From Bacteroidota bacterium (lineage in GTDB: Bacteria > Bacteroidota > Rhodothermia > Rhodothermales > UBA10348): DNA of 55,786 bases. Under the pieces are notes generated by a model. The model saw only the letters and a list, made by a program, of their open reading frames with translations. It made no database searches and had not been told where the DNA came from. Positions 1 to 8,541 of this stretch are shown here, piece after piece. Position numbers and translations under genes: made by a program. Location: positions 1-55,786 of the forward strand of contig JAQBZH010000016.1 of NCBI GenBank assembly GCA_027622005.1, written 5' to 3'. Position 1 is the first letter of the stretch. Each line of letters opens with the position of its first letter.

Positions 1-27
1 GTTGGTCTTCTACCGATTGGGGAAAAA

Positions 28-60
28 AAAGCGGGGGCTCCCAAAGGGAGCCCCCGCTTT
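28..60 (-). terminator. Intrinsic terminator of the PpiD gene
   Basis: A perfect 15-bp GC-rich stem (28-42 with 46-60) closes on a three-base loop. Read on the minus strand it is followed by a run of eight T (positions 30-23), the standard layout of a Rho-independent terminator. It sits about 20 bases past the stop codon at 82. Confidence 0.93.
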
Positions 61-81
61 ATAACCAATTTTATTGAGATG

Positions 82-2166
82 CTACTGCTGGAATAAGCGA
101 CGATTGTCAACAATATCTGCAGACTCTCTAAGCGCCGTAATCCATTGCGAACGGACCACATTTTGGCGCTGATTTTTGAGTTGTTCTTTGAGCGCCGAAA
201 ATGTCGCTGGATCAAGCGGTTGGGGCTCAGTCAACGCGGTGACCAAAATCACATAGGCTGAACTTTCACCTTCAATGACTTTCGAAGTGCTACCCACTGT
301 CAGACCGAGAGCCGTACCAACAAATTTAGGATCACGACCAATGGCTGGCACAATCATATTGGCATACGATAGGCCATCAGCTGTTTGTTCAGGAGAACCA
401 ACCGCAACTCCCAACCCATCAAACCCACTACCTAGCGCATCGGAAAGCTTTTTGGCCTGAATTTTAGCCTTCAATTCATTTCGTAGCCGTGGCTCCAACT
501 GTTCTTTCACGTCATCAAACGGTGTGAATCCAGCCTTATTAACTTTGTCCACCACAGCGACAATGAAAACGTCATTCAATTCAATCACAGGCGTGACGCT
601 ACCCACTTTGGCGGTTTCCAAAAAAGTTACTATAGTCCGGCTATTACCAAGTCCTGGAATAAACTCCTGCTTCTCTTGAATCGATACAGTCTGAAGTGGT
701 AATTCTCTGCGAGCAACTTCCTCAGCAAAATTTCCTTCTTCAGTAGCATAGTATTGAAGATCGTCAAGCGATGCCTGGACGCGATTCAGCGTTTGAACGC
801 TAGCACTGAGGCCGAGCGCGAAGTCTGCAATATGAGCTTCTTGTGTGGCACGCTCAACTACCTTAATAAGGTGATATCCAAAAGCTGTTTCGACCGGACC
901 CACAACGCGGCCGACGCCGGCGGCGAAAGCAGCTTTTTCGAAGGCTTCAACCATTCTACCTTTTCCAAACCATCCCAAATCACCACCGGTAGCGGCAGAA
1001 CCATCATCAGAAAATTCGCGAGCCATATCCGCAAAATCAGCTCCGCCGTTAATGCGTCGAAGTACGTCATTGGCTTCTTTTAAAGCGGCTGTACGGGCTA
1101 CAACGTCGCCTTCAGTAGCACGAAACAAAATGTGGCTGGCTTTAACGGCTGTTTCGGTAGGAGCGCGAAGGTCAATGACTTTAACTAGGTGAACTTTATC
1201 TCCCGAAATAATAGGACCTACTACGCTACCGACTACCGGATTGGCGAAAACTGCGGTTGCCAGGACGGCATCCATTTCATCCTGACGGACATAGTCAGCC
1301 GTAAAAGGCACATCAGAACCGTTACGAGCTAGGAATAGGGAATCGTCCTCAGCTGCTTGAAACTCTGCCACAAGTCCCGTCAAATCCGAATAAACAGAAG
1401 CGGTGTCCTCACTGGTGGCAGATTTGGACATCGAAACGTAAGACATATCAAATGTCTTTTCTCGTTCGAATTCCTTTTTATGCTCATTATAAAATGAGCG
1501 AAGGTCCGAGTCCGTGTAAGTGATTTCTGCGTCTGGAAGCGCGGTATAGCGAAGTGCAACGTACCGAACGCTAGCTGTAGCATTTTGGCGATGATGTTCT
1601 TGATTTACATCAGCATCTGTCACGCGAACAGAAGCGCTAATCAGGTTTTCCAATTTCTGACGGCGGCGTTCGCTTCGTATATACTCTTCAATGTTTACCC
1701 AATCGGCAGTAGCTTCCGGATTGGCGATAAAATTTTGCAGCAGCGTGCGGTCAACGCCACCTTGGCCGTCACTGAAATACGCATTGATAATCGGGTGAGG
1801 GGTTGGTCCCTGAATCATATCAATGAGTTCTGCATCGGAGACGTCTAAACCTAAACGCTCCATTTCCTGCTCGCGCAGCCTAGCCTCGACCAACTGATTG
1901 AACACCCGATCCCGGGTCTGGTCCATCATCTGTGGCGGCATGCTCTCGCCAGTCTGATTCTGGTAACTTTGTACCTGTTGATCGACCGCTTGATTGTACT
2001 CTTCCACTGTAATGGGTGAGCCGTTGACCGTTCCAATATTATTCGACAAGTTGCCGACAGCATCCAATCCACCAGAATCCTGAAGAACCCAGATGACGCC
2101 AAAGGCAAAAACAAGAATCCAGAGGATCACTCCGGTGTTCTCCCGGAGATTATTCATAACACCCAT
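82..2166 (-). CDS. ppiD: PpiD/SurA-like peptidyl-prolyl cis-trans isomerase
   Basis: This 694-residue periplasmic foldase is anchored in the inner membrane by one N-terminal helix (about residues 12-29). A SurA-N-type chaperone region follows (about 40-200). The parvulin domain lies at about 341-440 and shows the family signatures VKASHILFRAT, GGDLGWFGKGRM and FGYHLIKV. A long C-terminal chaperone-like part completes the protein. Length and order match PpiD of Gram-negative bacteria, which helps newly exported outer-membrane and periplasmic proteins to fold. The ATG at 2166 is preceded by GAGG at a 7-base spacing, which supports this start. The gene stands alone behind the sigma-factor terminator and has its own terminator at 28-60. 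Parvulin domains in PpiD proteins are sometimes catalytically weak, so isomerase activity is inferred. Confidence 0.92.
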   Translation of the reverse strand: MGVMNNLRENTGVILWILVFAFGVIWVLQDSGGLDAVGNLSNNIGTVNGSPITVEEYNQAVDQQVQSYQNQTGESMPPQMMDQTRDRVFNQLVEARLREQEMERLGLDVSDAELIDMIQGPTPHPIINAYFSDGQGGVDRTLLQNFIANPEATADWVNIEEYIRSERRRQKLENLISASVRVTDADVNQEHHRQNATASVRYVALRYTALPDAEITYTDSDLRSFYNEHKKEFEREKTFDMSYVSMSKSATSEDTASVYSDLTGLVAEFQAAEDDSLFLARNGSDVPFTADYVRQDEMDAVLATAVFANPVVGSVVGPIISGDKVHLVKVIDLRAPTETAVKASHILFRATEGDVVARTAALKEANDVLRRINGGADFADMAREFSDDGSAATGGDLGWFGKGRMVEAFEKAAFAAGVGRVVGPVETAFGYHLIKVVERATQEAHIADFALGLSASVQTLNRVQASLDDLQYYATEEGNFAEEVARRELPLQTVSIQEKQEFIPGLGNSRTIVTFLETAKVGSVTPVIELNDVFIVAVVDKVNKAGFTPFDDVKEQLEPRLRNELKAKIQAKKLSDALGSGFDGLGVAVGSPEQTADGLSYANMIVPAIGRDPKFVGTALGLTVGSTSKVIEGESSAYVILVTALTEPQPLDPATFSALKEQLKNQRQNVVRSQWITALRESADIVDNRRLFQQ

Positions 2167-2487
2167 TGACGAACCTCTATCGCACCTGTAAAGTGCGAAT
2201 TGTATTTGTCTGAAAGTAAAGTTGTACGCCGAAAATCAGCGTTTGAAGCACTTGAATGGCATATCTGCACACTCCGCGCCTAGCCTAGCAATATACTGAA
2301 TCTTATTTCAATAGTTCACTCATTCGCAGAAGATTAAAGGAGTGCCCTATTGGTCCAGAAATGCCGACCCCACCAGCTGCGTCTCCGCGGTACAGGTGGC
2401 TGTAAAAAGGAAAGGGGGAGCGGTAAAACCGCTCCCCCTTAACCTTTCCTCAAAAACGATTCGGAGCAATCAAGCTCGGGGCTCGCT
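2167..2487. other. 321-bp intergenic region between sigma factor and ppiD
   Basis: This stretch holds the terminator of the sigma gene at 2412-2440, and must hold the ppiD promoter. A TACAAT hexamer on the minus strand near 2192-2197 could be a -10 box, but no convincing -35 element is visible. No open frame or structured RNA could be recognised. Confidence 0.4.
2412..2440 (-). terminator. Intrinsic terminator of the sigma-28-like gene
   Basis: A 13-bp stem (2412-2424 with 2428-2440) with a 3-base loop is followed on the minus strand by a T-rich tract (2411-2401). It lies about 50 bases beyond the sigma-factor stop codon. Confidence 0.9.
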
Positions 2488-3249
2488 TTAAGCCGCGCGA
2501 TTCGATACCATTGAGAGCTGAAGTCTCAACGTTTTTAATACTTTTGCCAGAATTTGACTGATACGAGCCTCTGTGCGATCCATCAATCCCGCGATTTCAC
2601 GAAGGGTAAGGTCCTCGAAGTAATAGAGAGCCAAAATGGTTTGCTCACGTTCCGGCAGTTCTTTAATAAGTGTTCCGATATAAGCTTTTAAAGACTCGGT
2701 GTCGATGGCTTCAAAAGCCAACATCGTGTCCTCATTTGGGATTGAATCTACAACCGTTTGTTCACCGTCGGAATCAATAGGGGAGTTCAATGACAATGAA
2801 AAACGGCACTGAGCGTCACGTAGAAGGGTGTGATATTCAAAAAGCGACATACCCATGTAATCGGCGACCGCGTGGTCGGATGGCTCATCACCAAGCTCTT
2901 GTCTTAACACATCCATGGCTTTGTGCGCTTCAGCCAGCAATCGCCGGCGTTCACGAGGAAGGGCATCAATCGATCTGAGATAGTCAACTAACGCTCCACG
3001 AACACGGCCATAAGCGTATGAAACGAAAGGAGTACCACGTTCAGGGTCAAATCCATCCAGTGCCTGAAGCAGACCAAGAGATCCTACACTTTCCAAATCT
3101 TCCCGAGTTGCCAAAGGGTGGTCAGGGATATTGAGTCGATTTACAATCGATCGAACCAATGGAATCGCAGCAATTACTACGGCTTCTCTGTTTTTTTCAG
3201 TTGGGTTTACAACAAACTCAACAGCAACGCTTTGTAAATCTTGTGACAT
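2488..3249 (-). CDS. fliA: RNA polymerase sigma factor, FliA/WhiG (sigma-28) family
   Basis: At 253 residues this has the usual size of FliA-type alternative sigma factors. Region 2 (about 31-95) contains LVRSIVNRLNI, a DLESVGSLGLLQALDGFDP core-binding segment and FVSYAYGRVRGALVDYLR for the -10 contact. Region 3 follows, and region 4 (about 195-245) shows LPEREQTILALYYFEDLTLREIAGLM and a helix-turn-helix ending in SQILAKVLKTLR. In other bacteria this family drives late flagellar and chemotaxis genes (FliA) or developmental genes (WhiG). It follows a small membrane-protein gene by 35 bases and comes at the end of a block with an NtrC-type activator and kinase, an arrangement like flagellar hierarchies. 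No flagellar structural gene lies in the window, so the regulon is unknown. Confidence 0.92.
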   Translation of the reverse strand: MSQDLQSVAVEFVVNPTEKNREAVVIAAIPLVRSIVNRLNIPDHPLATREDLESVGSLGLLQALDGFDPERGTPFVSYAYGRVRGALVDYLRSIDALPRERRRLLAEAHKAMDVLRQELGDEPSDHAVADYMGMSLFEYHTLLRDAQCRFSLSLNSPIDSDGEQTVVDSIPNEDTMLAFEAIDTESLKAYIGTLIKELPEREQTILALYYFEDLTLREIAGLMDRTEARISQILAKVLKTLRLQLSMVSNRAA

Positions 3250-3284
3250 GATCTTGGAGGGTACAACTTTGAGGGTAGGTGTCT

Positions 3285-3629
3285 TTAAGCCGCCAACTGG
3301 TCGCTTTGCGAGCCGGATGGAAATTCAGACTCATAGGGTTGTTTGGCCATCAAATCATCTTCGAACATCCCTAACTCAACCGGCTGATTTCTGAAACTGA
3401 ACGTTGGAGACTCGGAAGTCGTTTTTTCCAACAGACGGTGAACGGAATAGTCGCCCAAAAGGAGAATGAGGTAAACCATGCAGCCGACAGCCAAGCCCCA
3501 AGCAATGGAGGCGATAGGACTGGTTGTTTCGTTACTCAAATTCAAGATCGTCATGATTGCGACGAGGAGGCTGAATTGAGTGAAGATGGCTCGCATGGTG
3601 GTGTTCGAATCAATGTTGACAGATAACAT
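3285..3629 (-). CDS. Small membrane protein of unknown function
   Basis: A protein of about 114 residues with two hydrophobic segments, one near AIFTQFSLLVAIMTILNL and one at SIAWGLAVGCMVYLILLLG, then a polar tail of about 50 residues. I do not recognise the family. The open frame extends to a TTG at 3644, but the ATG at 3629 is the better start; neither has a clear ribosome binding site. It sits 35 bases upstream of the sigma-28-like gene and is probably cotranscribed with it, so a link to that sigma factor (membrane partner or regulator) is possible but only inferred from position. The 240 bases between this gene and the NtrC-type gene contain no supported feature. Confidence 0.6.
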   Translation of the reverse strand: MLSVNIDSNTTMRAIFTQFSLLVAIMTILNLSNETTSPIASIAWGLAVGCMVYLILLLGDYSVHRLLEKTTSESPTFSFRNQPVELGMFEDDLMAKQPYESEFPSGSQSDQLAA

Positions 3630-3869
3630 GATGTCGAAGGGCAAACGTTATGCCACGAGCCGAAAGAGCCTTCTATCGAGAGGAGAATGGAGGCTTGGTC
3701 ATGAGCCGAATGATCCACAAAACGGCCTTTATCGCTCAGAATTGCGGATCTATGTCAGAAATAAAAGAATCGTAAGAAAATTTTTAACGACGCTTAAGAA
3801 AGGTGAGGATGTGGCCGATTAGGAAAATCTTTCCAGATCTAAAGCAAACCAGTGGAGGAAATTTCTTCC

Positions 3870-5273
3870 TCAATCGATAAATCCGTCTTCACGGTACTTG
3901 TGCAGCTTGTTCCGAATGGTCCGGGCGCTGATTCCCAGTTTGTCTGCTGCTACTTGTTGGTTATTACCCGATTCATCAAGGGCTTGAAGAATCATGTAGC
4001 GCTCCATATCGTCGATGGTGGACAATTTGGCGTCATCAGAAGAGGGTGAACCCGATTTTATGGAATCGGCATCCGTGAATAAGTCGTCGTAGACGTCCAG
4101 CTTTTGAACTTCTGACCTTTCGGCCGACAACAAAACCCCTCGCTGCACCTTATTCTCGAGTTCTCGCACATTTCCTGGCCAAGAATGGCTTTCAAAATGC
4201 TTGACCAGCTCCTTAGACAGGCTTTTGGAGGGTAGGTTGTAAAGCTGACAATACTTTTCAACGAAGTGATTGGCGAGCAACGTCACATCCCCCGATCGTT
4301 CTCTTAAAGGAGGTACCGTTAATGGGAAAACTGCCAGTCGGTGATATAAATCTTCCCTAAAAATACCGGACGCGATGGCCTCCCCGAGATTTCGATTACT
4401 GGTCGCTATTACTCTAACGTCTACTTGTTTAATGTCCGAAGAACCCACTTTTTGAAATTCCTTCTCTTGAAGAACACGAAGGAGTTTAGCCTGGACGGAC
4501 AGTTCGACTTCCGTAATCTCGTCTAACAAGAGCGTCCCACCATCCGCATGTTCAAAAGCTCCTGTCATATCTTCGACAGCGCCTGTAAAAGCTCCTCTTT
4601 TGTGACCAAAAAGGTGACTTTCAACTAACTCGCGCGGCAAATTGGCGCAGTTTATGGTCAAATAGGGCCCTTTTGAACGGTCGCTGGTTTGATGAATCAG
4701 TTTGGCCAGAATCTCTTTACCCGTACCCGATTCACCCTGGATAAAAACTGGTGCTTGATTTTGGCTTACCCGTGGTAGAACGGCCTTCAATCGTTGAATA
4801 CTCGCAGACTCACCTATATAATTAACGGTGCGTTTAGCCGGATCAGGAGCCGTCTTAGACGAAGCCTTTGCCGGTGCATCAACCGGGACATCGATCGGCT
4901 TGCTTAATGATCCTTTAACGCGCTCTACGAGATCGGCCGCCGTAAACGGTTTTGGAATGTAGTCTATCGCTCCATGTTGCATCATGCGAACGGCGTGTTG
5001 AACATTGGCATGCGCCGTGACCATGATCACACGGGTTGTGGGATAATATTCCCGTATGTGGCCGAGGAGGGAGAACCCATCCATATCCGGCATCATGAAA
5101 TCGGTTATCACCAAATCAAACTGCTCAGACTTTAAAATTTCAATAGCCTGAATGGCAGAGGCAGAACACGTGACTTTAAACCCATTTCGAGTAAATAGTC
5201 GTTCAAAAAGATTGTGGAGGAGATTTTCGTCGTCTACGAAGAGAAGATTGGGTTGAGGATTCCTGCGGTCTAG
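3870..5273 (-). CDS. NtrC-family sigma-54-dependent response regulator, start codon missing
   Basis: A complete three-domain regulator can be read over 467 codons. The receiver domain carries the acid pair in LLFVDDEN (residues 14-15) and the phospho-acceptor aspartate in VITDFMMPDMDG (residue 58). The AAA+ domain has the Walker A motif GESGTGKE (about 180-187), the sigma-54 contact loop GAFTGA (about 227-232) and LLLDEI. A Fis-type helix-turn-helix closes the protein (DKLGISARTIRNKLHKYR). It would activate sigma-54 promoters on phosphorylation, presumably by the kinase just upstream. The oddity is at the start. The frame opens after a TAG at 5276-5274 and has no ATG, GTG or TTG before the TTG at 5114, which lies inside the receiver. 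A GGAG at 5285-5282 is well spaced for a start exactly at the TAG/CTA junction. One substitution (TAG to TTG) or one inserted T (giving ATG) restores a normal start, so this is either a sequence error or a recent lesion. Confidence 0.85.
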   Translation of the reverse strand, partial: LDRRNPQPNLLFVDDENLLHNLFERLFTRNGFKVTCSASAIQAIEILKSEQFDLVITDFMMPDMDGFSLLGHIREYYPTTRVIMVTAHANVQHAVRMMQHGAIDYIPKPFTAADLVERVKGSLSKPIDVPVDAPAKASSKTAPDPAKRTVNYIGESASIQRLKAVLPRVSQNQAPVFIQGESGTGKEILAKLIHQTSDRSKGPYLTINCANLPRELVESHLFGHKRGAFTGAVEDMTGAFEHADGGTLLLDEITEVELSVQAKLLRVLQEKEFQKVGSSDIKQVDVRVIATSNRNLGEAIASGIFREDLYHRLAVFPLTVPPLRERSGDVTLLANHFVEKYCQLYNLPSKSLSKELVKHFESHSWPGNVRELENKVQRGVLLSAERSEVQKLDVYDDLFTDADSIKSGSPSSDDAKLSTIDDMERYMILQALDESGNNQQVAADKLGISARTIRNKLHKYREDGFID

Positions 5274-5342
5274 CTAAACGACTCCAAGATTGGTGTTAAC
5301 ACTAGACCAATATACCACATTCACCCAATCGAAAAGGCCTTC

Positions 5343-6128
5343 TTATTTGCTAGAAAGGTCCAACGTACACGTAAACTCCGTACCTGCATCGATTTCAGAG
5401 GACGTATAGAGCACATCTCCTCCGTGTTCGCGGAAAACGCGACGAGCCATGGTCAAACCCAGCCCCAAATTTGTGGCTTTAGTAGTGAAAAATGGGTTGA
5501 AAAGCTGCCTTCTAGTGCTTTGATCCGCGATTGGAATCGGGGAGTAAATGCGGAATTGCACTACGGAAGTTCCCGGAAAAGCGTCTACAAAAAGAGAAAC
5601 CGGCAGCTTATTAGGAGCCGTAGCTTCAAAGGCATTTCGGAGGACAGAAAGAAGGGCTTGTTTTATTTTGGTTTGATCGATCACCGCGGAAACGCCATCA
5701 GGGATGCGGCACTCAAAAATCAACCGATCAGCCTCTGAATCGGCAAGGAGTCCCAGTACTTCGGCCATAAGCTTCCGAATGTTTTTGATCTCTTTATTGA
5801 GAGAAAAAGACTCCTGATAGTGTTTTACATCGGCCAGGATACCTCCGACCCGAGAGACACTTTCCAAAATGCGAAAAGCGTTTTCACGATCCTCCTTAGA
5901 ATCGAGTTTGGCCATGATGAGATCCGTGTACCCTTCAATGCTACTGAGTAGACTTCCAATGCGATGGGTTACCACCTGAGAAAAATCAGAAAGGGTTTCG
6001 GATGAAACGCTTTCGGATGAAACGCTTTCGTTTTGATTGCTTACTGACCTGCGAATCGGGGCCCTTTCAGACGTTGGATGTAAGGTTGGCATGATATTCT
6101 TTAATGGCGGCGAACCGTGGTCAATCAT
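5343..6128 (-). CDS. Soluble NtrB/FlrB-like histidine kinase with degenerate G1 box
   Basis: This 261-residue kinase has no membrane segment and no recognisable sensor domain. The phosphorylated histidine is residue 55 in VVTHRIGSLLSSIEG. The N box is SVLRNAFEAT (Asn165) and the F/G2 region is LFNPFFTTKATNLGLGL (about 209-225). The G1 box, normally DxGxG, reads RIYSPIPI here and so lacks the aspartate that contacts adenine. ATP binding may be altered or lost. It overlaps the HDOD gene by 8 bases (translational coupling) and is followed by the NtrC-type regulator in the same frame, so they form a two-component pair. Sensorless kinases of this type with NtrC partners control flagellar genes in several bacteria, which fits the nearby sigma-28-like gene. 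The N-terminal tail contains a repeated SVSSE pentapeptide. Confidence 0.85.
   Translation of the reverse strand: MIDHGSPPLKNIMPTLHPTSERAPIRRSVSNQNESVSSESVSSETLSDFSQVVTHRIGSLLSSIEGYTDLIMAKLDSKEDRENAFRILESVSRVGGILADVKHYQESFSLNKEIKNIRKLMAEVLGLLADSEADRLIFECRIPDGVSAVIDQTKIKQALLSVLRNAFEATAPNKLPVSLFVDAFPGTSVVQFRIYSPIPIADQSTRRQLFNPFFTTKATNLGLGLTMARRVFREHGGDVLYTSSEIDAGTEFTCTLDLSSK
6000..6029. repeat. 15-bp tandem duplication inside the kinase gene
   Basis: The unit GGATGAAACGCTTTC occurs twice in tandem (6000-6014 and 6015-6029). It is in frame with the kinase gene and encodes the doubled pentapeptide SVSSE just before the histidine-containing helix. Confidence 0.9.
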
Positions 6129-7083
6129 TTCGATTGGATGAAAGGGCTATTTTTGTTTGTGATTTGGCTGCCAAATGAGCGGCTGGATCTCGATCGGGAC
6201 CGCGTTCTTGGTGCTTGATTTCTGTGCGGGACGGTCTAGTAAGAAATTGGTGTGATTCGGCGAGTACGATAGATGCCAAGCCTGCGGTTTGGTTTTCAAT
6301 CCATCGCAATCCCGGAGACAACTCGAGTTGTACAAATGACCCCTGGGGATTAATTCCATAACCAAGTGAAGTCGCTAAATTTGAAGCAGCATTTACCGTC
6401 ATGGCTAAATTGTAAGACGGATTGGAGCTCTTGAGCGCTGTCGGATCTTCAATGTGGCGAATCACATCAGTAAGGTCACTTGGAAGGCGATACTTGACCC
6501 CGATAAACGCGCCAACTTCAGAGTAGTCTGCACCAAATTGGAGCTGTTCAAGTTCTAACAAGGATCCTGACACCGGAAAAGCGTGGTCCGAATATCCGTA
6601 AAGGACATTCGCCTGCTCGGGATGCGAAGTACATATAGCGAGACGTCCGATGGAGTGTAAGAGCCCGGCAGTAAAGACTCCTCCAATCGTTGAATGACCA
6701 TTATTTGACCAAATCCAATGGCCATACGTCAGTCGGTGACTTATTTGGGCTGTGACAAACGCATGCTCAGAGGTCATCCTCATTGGAAGATTCGCTCGAT
6801 CCGAAGACGCGGACGTTTCAATCATGGCCAAAACGTTTGAAATACCAAGTATTTCGACCGCATGAGTCAAACTGTTGACATTGCCCGATAAACCGTAGTA
6901 GGCATTATTTGCTCGTTTCAAAATGAACACGGCAAATGAAATGTCCGAACTAAGTATTCTCGCCACTTCTTCGACTGTTACGTTGTCCTGTTGGATTAAA
7001 CGCTTTCCTTCGTTCACCAGATCAGGAGAGGGGGGCTGCCTGAACGAGAGGTTGAAAAATATGCTTGTTGAAGAAGCAGACAT
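6121..7083 (-). CDS. HDOD-domain signalling protein
   Basis: The 320-residue protein is almost entirely an HDOD domain, an HD-superfamily fold that has lost phosphohydrolase residues. Visible features are the N-terminal DNVTVEEVARILSSDISFAV segment, ILKRANNAYYGLSGNVNSL and HAVEILGISNVLAMIE, which are hallmark HDOD stretches, followed by helical segments such as GLLHSIGRLAICT. HDOD proteins act as non-catalytic scaffolds in stress, motility and c-di-GMP-linked regulation. Here the gene precedes and overlaps the histidine kinase by 8 bases, so the two products are made together; it may bring the kinase an input signal in place of a sensor domain. The start is an ATG with no clear ribosome binding site. 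Confidence 0.88.
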   Translation of the reverse strand: MSASSTSIFFNLSFRQPPSPDLVNEGKRLIQQDNVTVEEVARILSSDISFAVFILKRANNAYYGLSGNVNSLTHAVEILGISNVLAMIETSASSDRANLPMRMTSEHAFVTAQISHRLTYGHWIWSNNGHSTIGGVFTAGLLHSIGRLAICTSHPEQANVLYGYSDHAFPVSGSLLELEQLQFGADYSEVGAFIGVKYRLPSDLTDVIRHIEDPTALKSSNPSYNLAMTVNAASNLATSLGYGINPQGSFVQLELSPGLRWIENQTAGLASIVLAESHQFLTRPSRTEIKHQERGPDRDPAAHLAAKSQTKIALSSNRND

Positions 7084-7125
7084 GGCCGTAACAGATGAAT
7101 AGTAAAAGGGCGATGGAGCGCAGGA

Positions 7126-8025
7126 TTAAGCGGCAAGTTTCAAAGCACCCGGACGAGTAAGTTCTCGTGCTTCTTGTAGATTGCCTTCCTTTACACAAAG
7201 AGCCACCAATCGACGACGGAGCAGTTCATTTTCAGGTTGCTTCGAGTAAATCGATCGGTAGAGCGGGAGAGCTTGCTTGATCCAACCACTTTGCACGATA
7301 GTTTGAAGAATCTCATCAGCGCCCGCTACGGAGCGCAAGTCCAGGAGGCTGGCTGCCGCGGCTGCTGCATCGTCGGCTGAACCGCGATAAAGTGCCAATT
7401 TGAACCAATCTTCGCGTATTTCAGCAGGCATTTCTGAAAGCCCGTTTGGGTAGGCTGTTTCCAAATGATCCGCTACTTGATCCCATTCGCCCAGCTGCCA
7501 GGCCCAAGCGGCCAACGAAATATGGATGTCCTGCTGGGAAATGTTCATATCCCACGAAACGATGCTTTTTGGAGATGGCAAATTCGCTAAATGCAAATAA
7601 GCAGCTGCAAAGTCTTTGTGGGCTACATAAATAGTCAACAAGATGCGGTGAGCGGCATACTGATTCGGACAGAGATCAAGTGATTTACCGGCCAATCGCT
7701 TGGCGGCATCCGTTGCGCCCAAATGATATTCAGCCATTGCAAGAGCCAAGTTCATCGCGGCGCGTTCTTCCTGAGGGAAGATTCGCGGTTCTTGCATCGC
7801 CGTTATCGTCAGCGTACGAGCCTCTTCGTATTTCTGCTGATTCAATCTTGCCCACAACGGGCGCAGCGAAGAGTAGGGAAGTTCGATCGCGTTAAATGAC
7901 GGTTCGGAAATTCGGTAAGAGGAAAGAAAAGATTCGTTCCGGGTCTGAAGTTCGACTTTACGCATCATGGCAGTTCTCAATAGTTTGTGGACGAAGCGTC
8001 CATCAGGGTTTGTTCTCGGACCCAT
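7126..8025 (-). CDS. Tetratricopeptide-like helical repeat protein
   Basis: About 299 residues, made mostly of paired helices with TPR-like spacing (for example ERAAMNLALAMAEYHLGAT, DAAKRLAGKSLDLCPNQYAA and WAWQLGEWDQVADHLETA). It has no signal peptide, so it is likely a cytoplasmic interaction scaffold. Two starts are possible: ATG 8025, or ATG 7968, which gives MRKVELQ and a compact N terminus; neither has a strong ribosome binding site. It lies 42 bases upstream of the HDOD gene on the same strand and is probably the first gene of the HDOD-kinase-NtrC block. The 175 bases upstream, up to the rpmA terminator, should contain its promoter. No more specific function can be read. Confidence 0.75.
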   Translation of the reverse strand: MGPRTNPDGRFVHKLLRTAMMRKVELQTRNESFLSSYRISEPSFNAIELPYSSLRPLWARLNQQKYEEARTLTITAMQEPRIFPQEERAAMNLALAMAEYHLGATDAAKRLAGKSLDLCPNQYAAHRILLTIYVAHKDFAAAYLHLANLPSPKSIVSWDMNISQQDIHISLAAWAWQLGEWDQVADHLETAYPNGLSEMPAEIREDWFKLALYRGSADDAAAAAASLLDLRSVAGADEILQTIVQSGWIKQALPLYRSIYSKQPENELLRRRLVALCVKEGNLQEARELTRPGALKLAA

Positions 8026-8200
8026 TGCCCAATTCAGGAAATGGTGTCCGGAGTTTCCTATACAAACGACTTGCCAAGATGGATATGGCTTTAATTTGGC
8101 CCTAATGCGGTTTATGCGTGGAGATCACGAGGCATTTATTTCCGAATCGGAGACATTTTTACCTAGCAAGATACCTCTGGGAAAAAGTTGACAAACAAAA

Positions 8201-8231
8201 AGAGCCCCTCGTCCAGCGGACGAGGGGCTCT
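8201..8231 (-). terminator. Intrinsic terminator of rplU-rpmA
   Basis: A perfect 14-bp stem (8201-8214 with 8218-8231) and 3-base loop are followed on the minus strand by TTTTTGTTTGT. It lies 27 bases beyond the rpmA stop codon. Confidence 0.93.
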
Positions 8232-8257
8232 CAAATACTCTGCGAAACCGGGATCGA

Positions 8258-8521
8258 TTAAGCTGTAGCTGCCGGGTCGATGTGAACGAATTTACGCTTT
8301 CCAACACCTACACTGAACCGAACCGTTCCAGGCGAAGTAGCGAACAGCGTATCGTCATTTCCACGTCCTACGTTGTTGCCAGGGTGGAATTTGGTTCCTC
8401 TCTGTCGAACGACGATGGAACCTGCTTTTACAAATTCACCGCCAAAAGCCTTGATTCCCAGCATCTTGGGGTTGGAGTCGCGACCGTTTCTGGTGGACCC
8501 CATTCCTTTCTTATGAGCCAT
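8258..8521 (-). CDS. rpmA: 50S ribosomal protein L27
   Basis: The 87-residue protein begins [19 protein letters not shown], the diagnostic L27 start, and keeps [21 protein letters not shown] and the basic segment [21 protein letters not shown]27 sits near the peptidyl-transferase centre of the large ribosomal subunit, and its N terminus reaches towards the P-site tRNA. There is no N-terminal extension of the kind cleaved in Firmicutes. An AGGAG ribosome binding site sits 9 bases before the ATG. It is cotranscribed with rplU, 20 bases upstream, the usual pairing. Confidence 0.98.
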   Translation of the reverse strand: MAHKKGMGSTRNGRDSNPKMLGIKAFGGEFVKAGSIVVRQRGTKFHPGNNVGRGNDDTLFATSPGTVRFSVGVGKRKFVHIDPAATA

Positions 8522-8541
8522 TGTGAAACTCCTGGTTTGGG

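Noticed and set aside
2167-2487. Possible tRNA or small RNA in the gap before ppiD
   Set aside because: No cloverleaf or conserved RNA structure could be drawn; only the terminator is clear.
3580-3822. Plus-strand 80-codon frame near the small membrane-protein gene
   Set aside because: No family motif, no ribosome binding site and overlap with the start of the membrane-protein gene; likely a chance frame.
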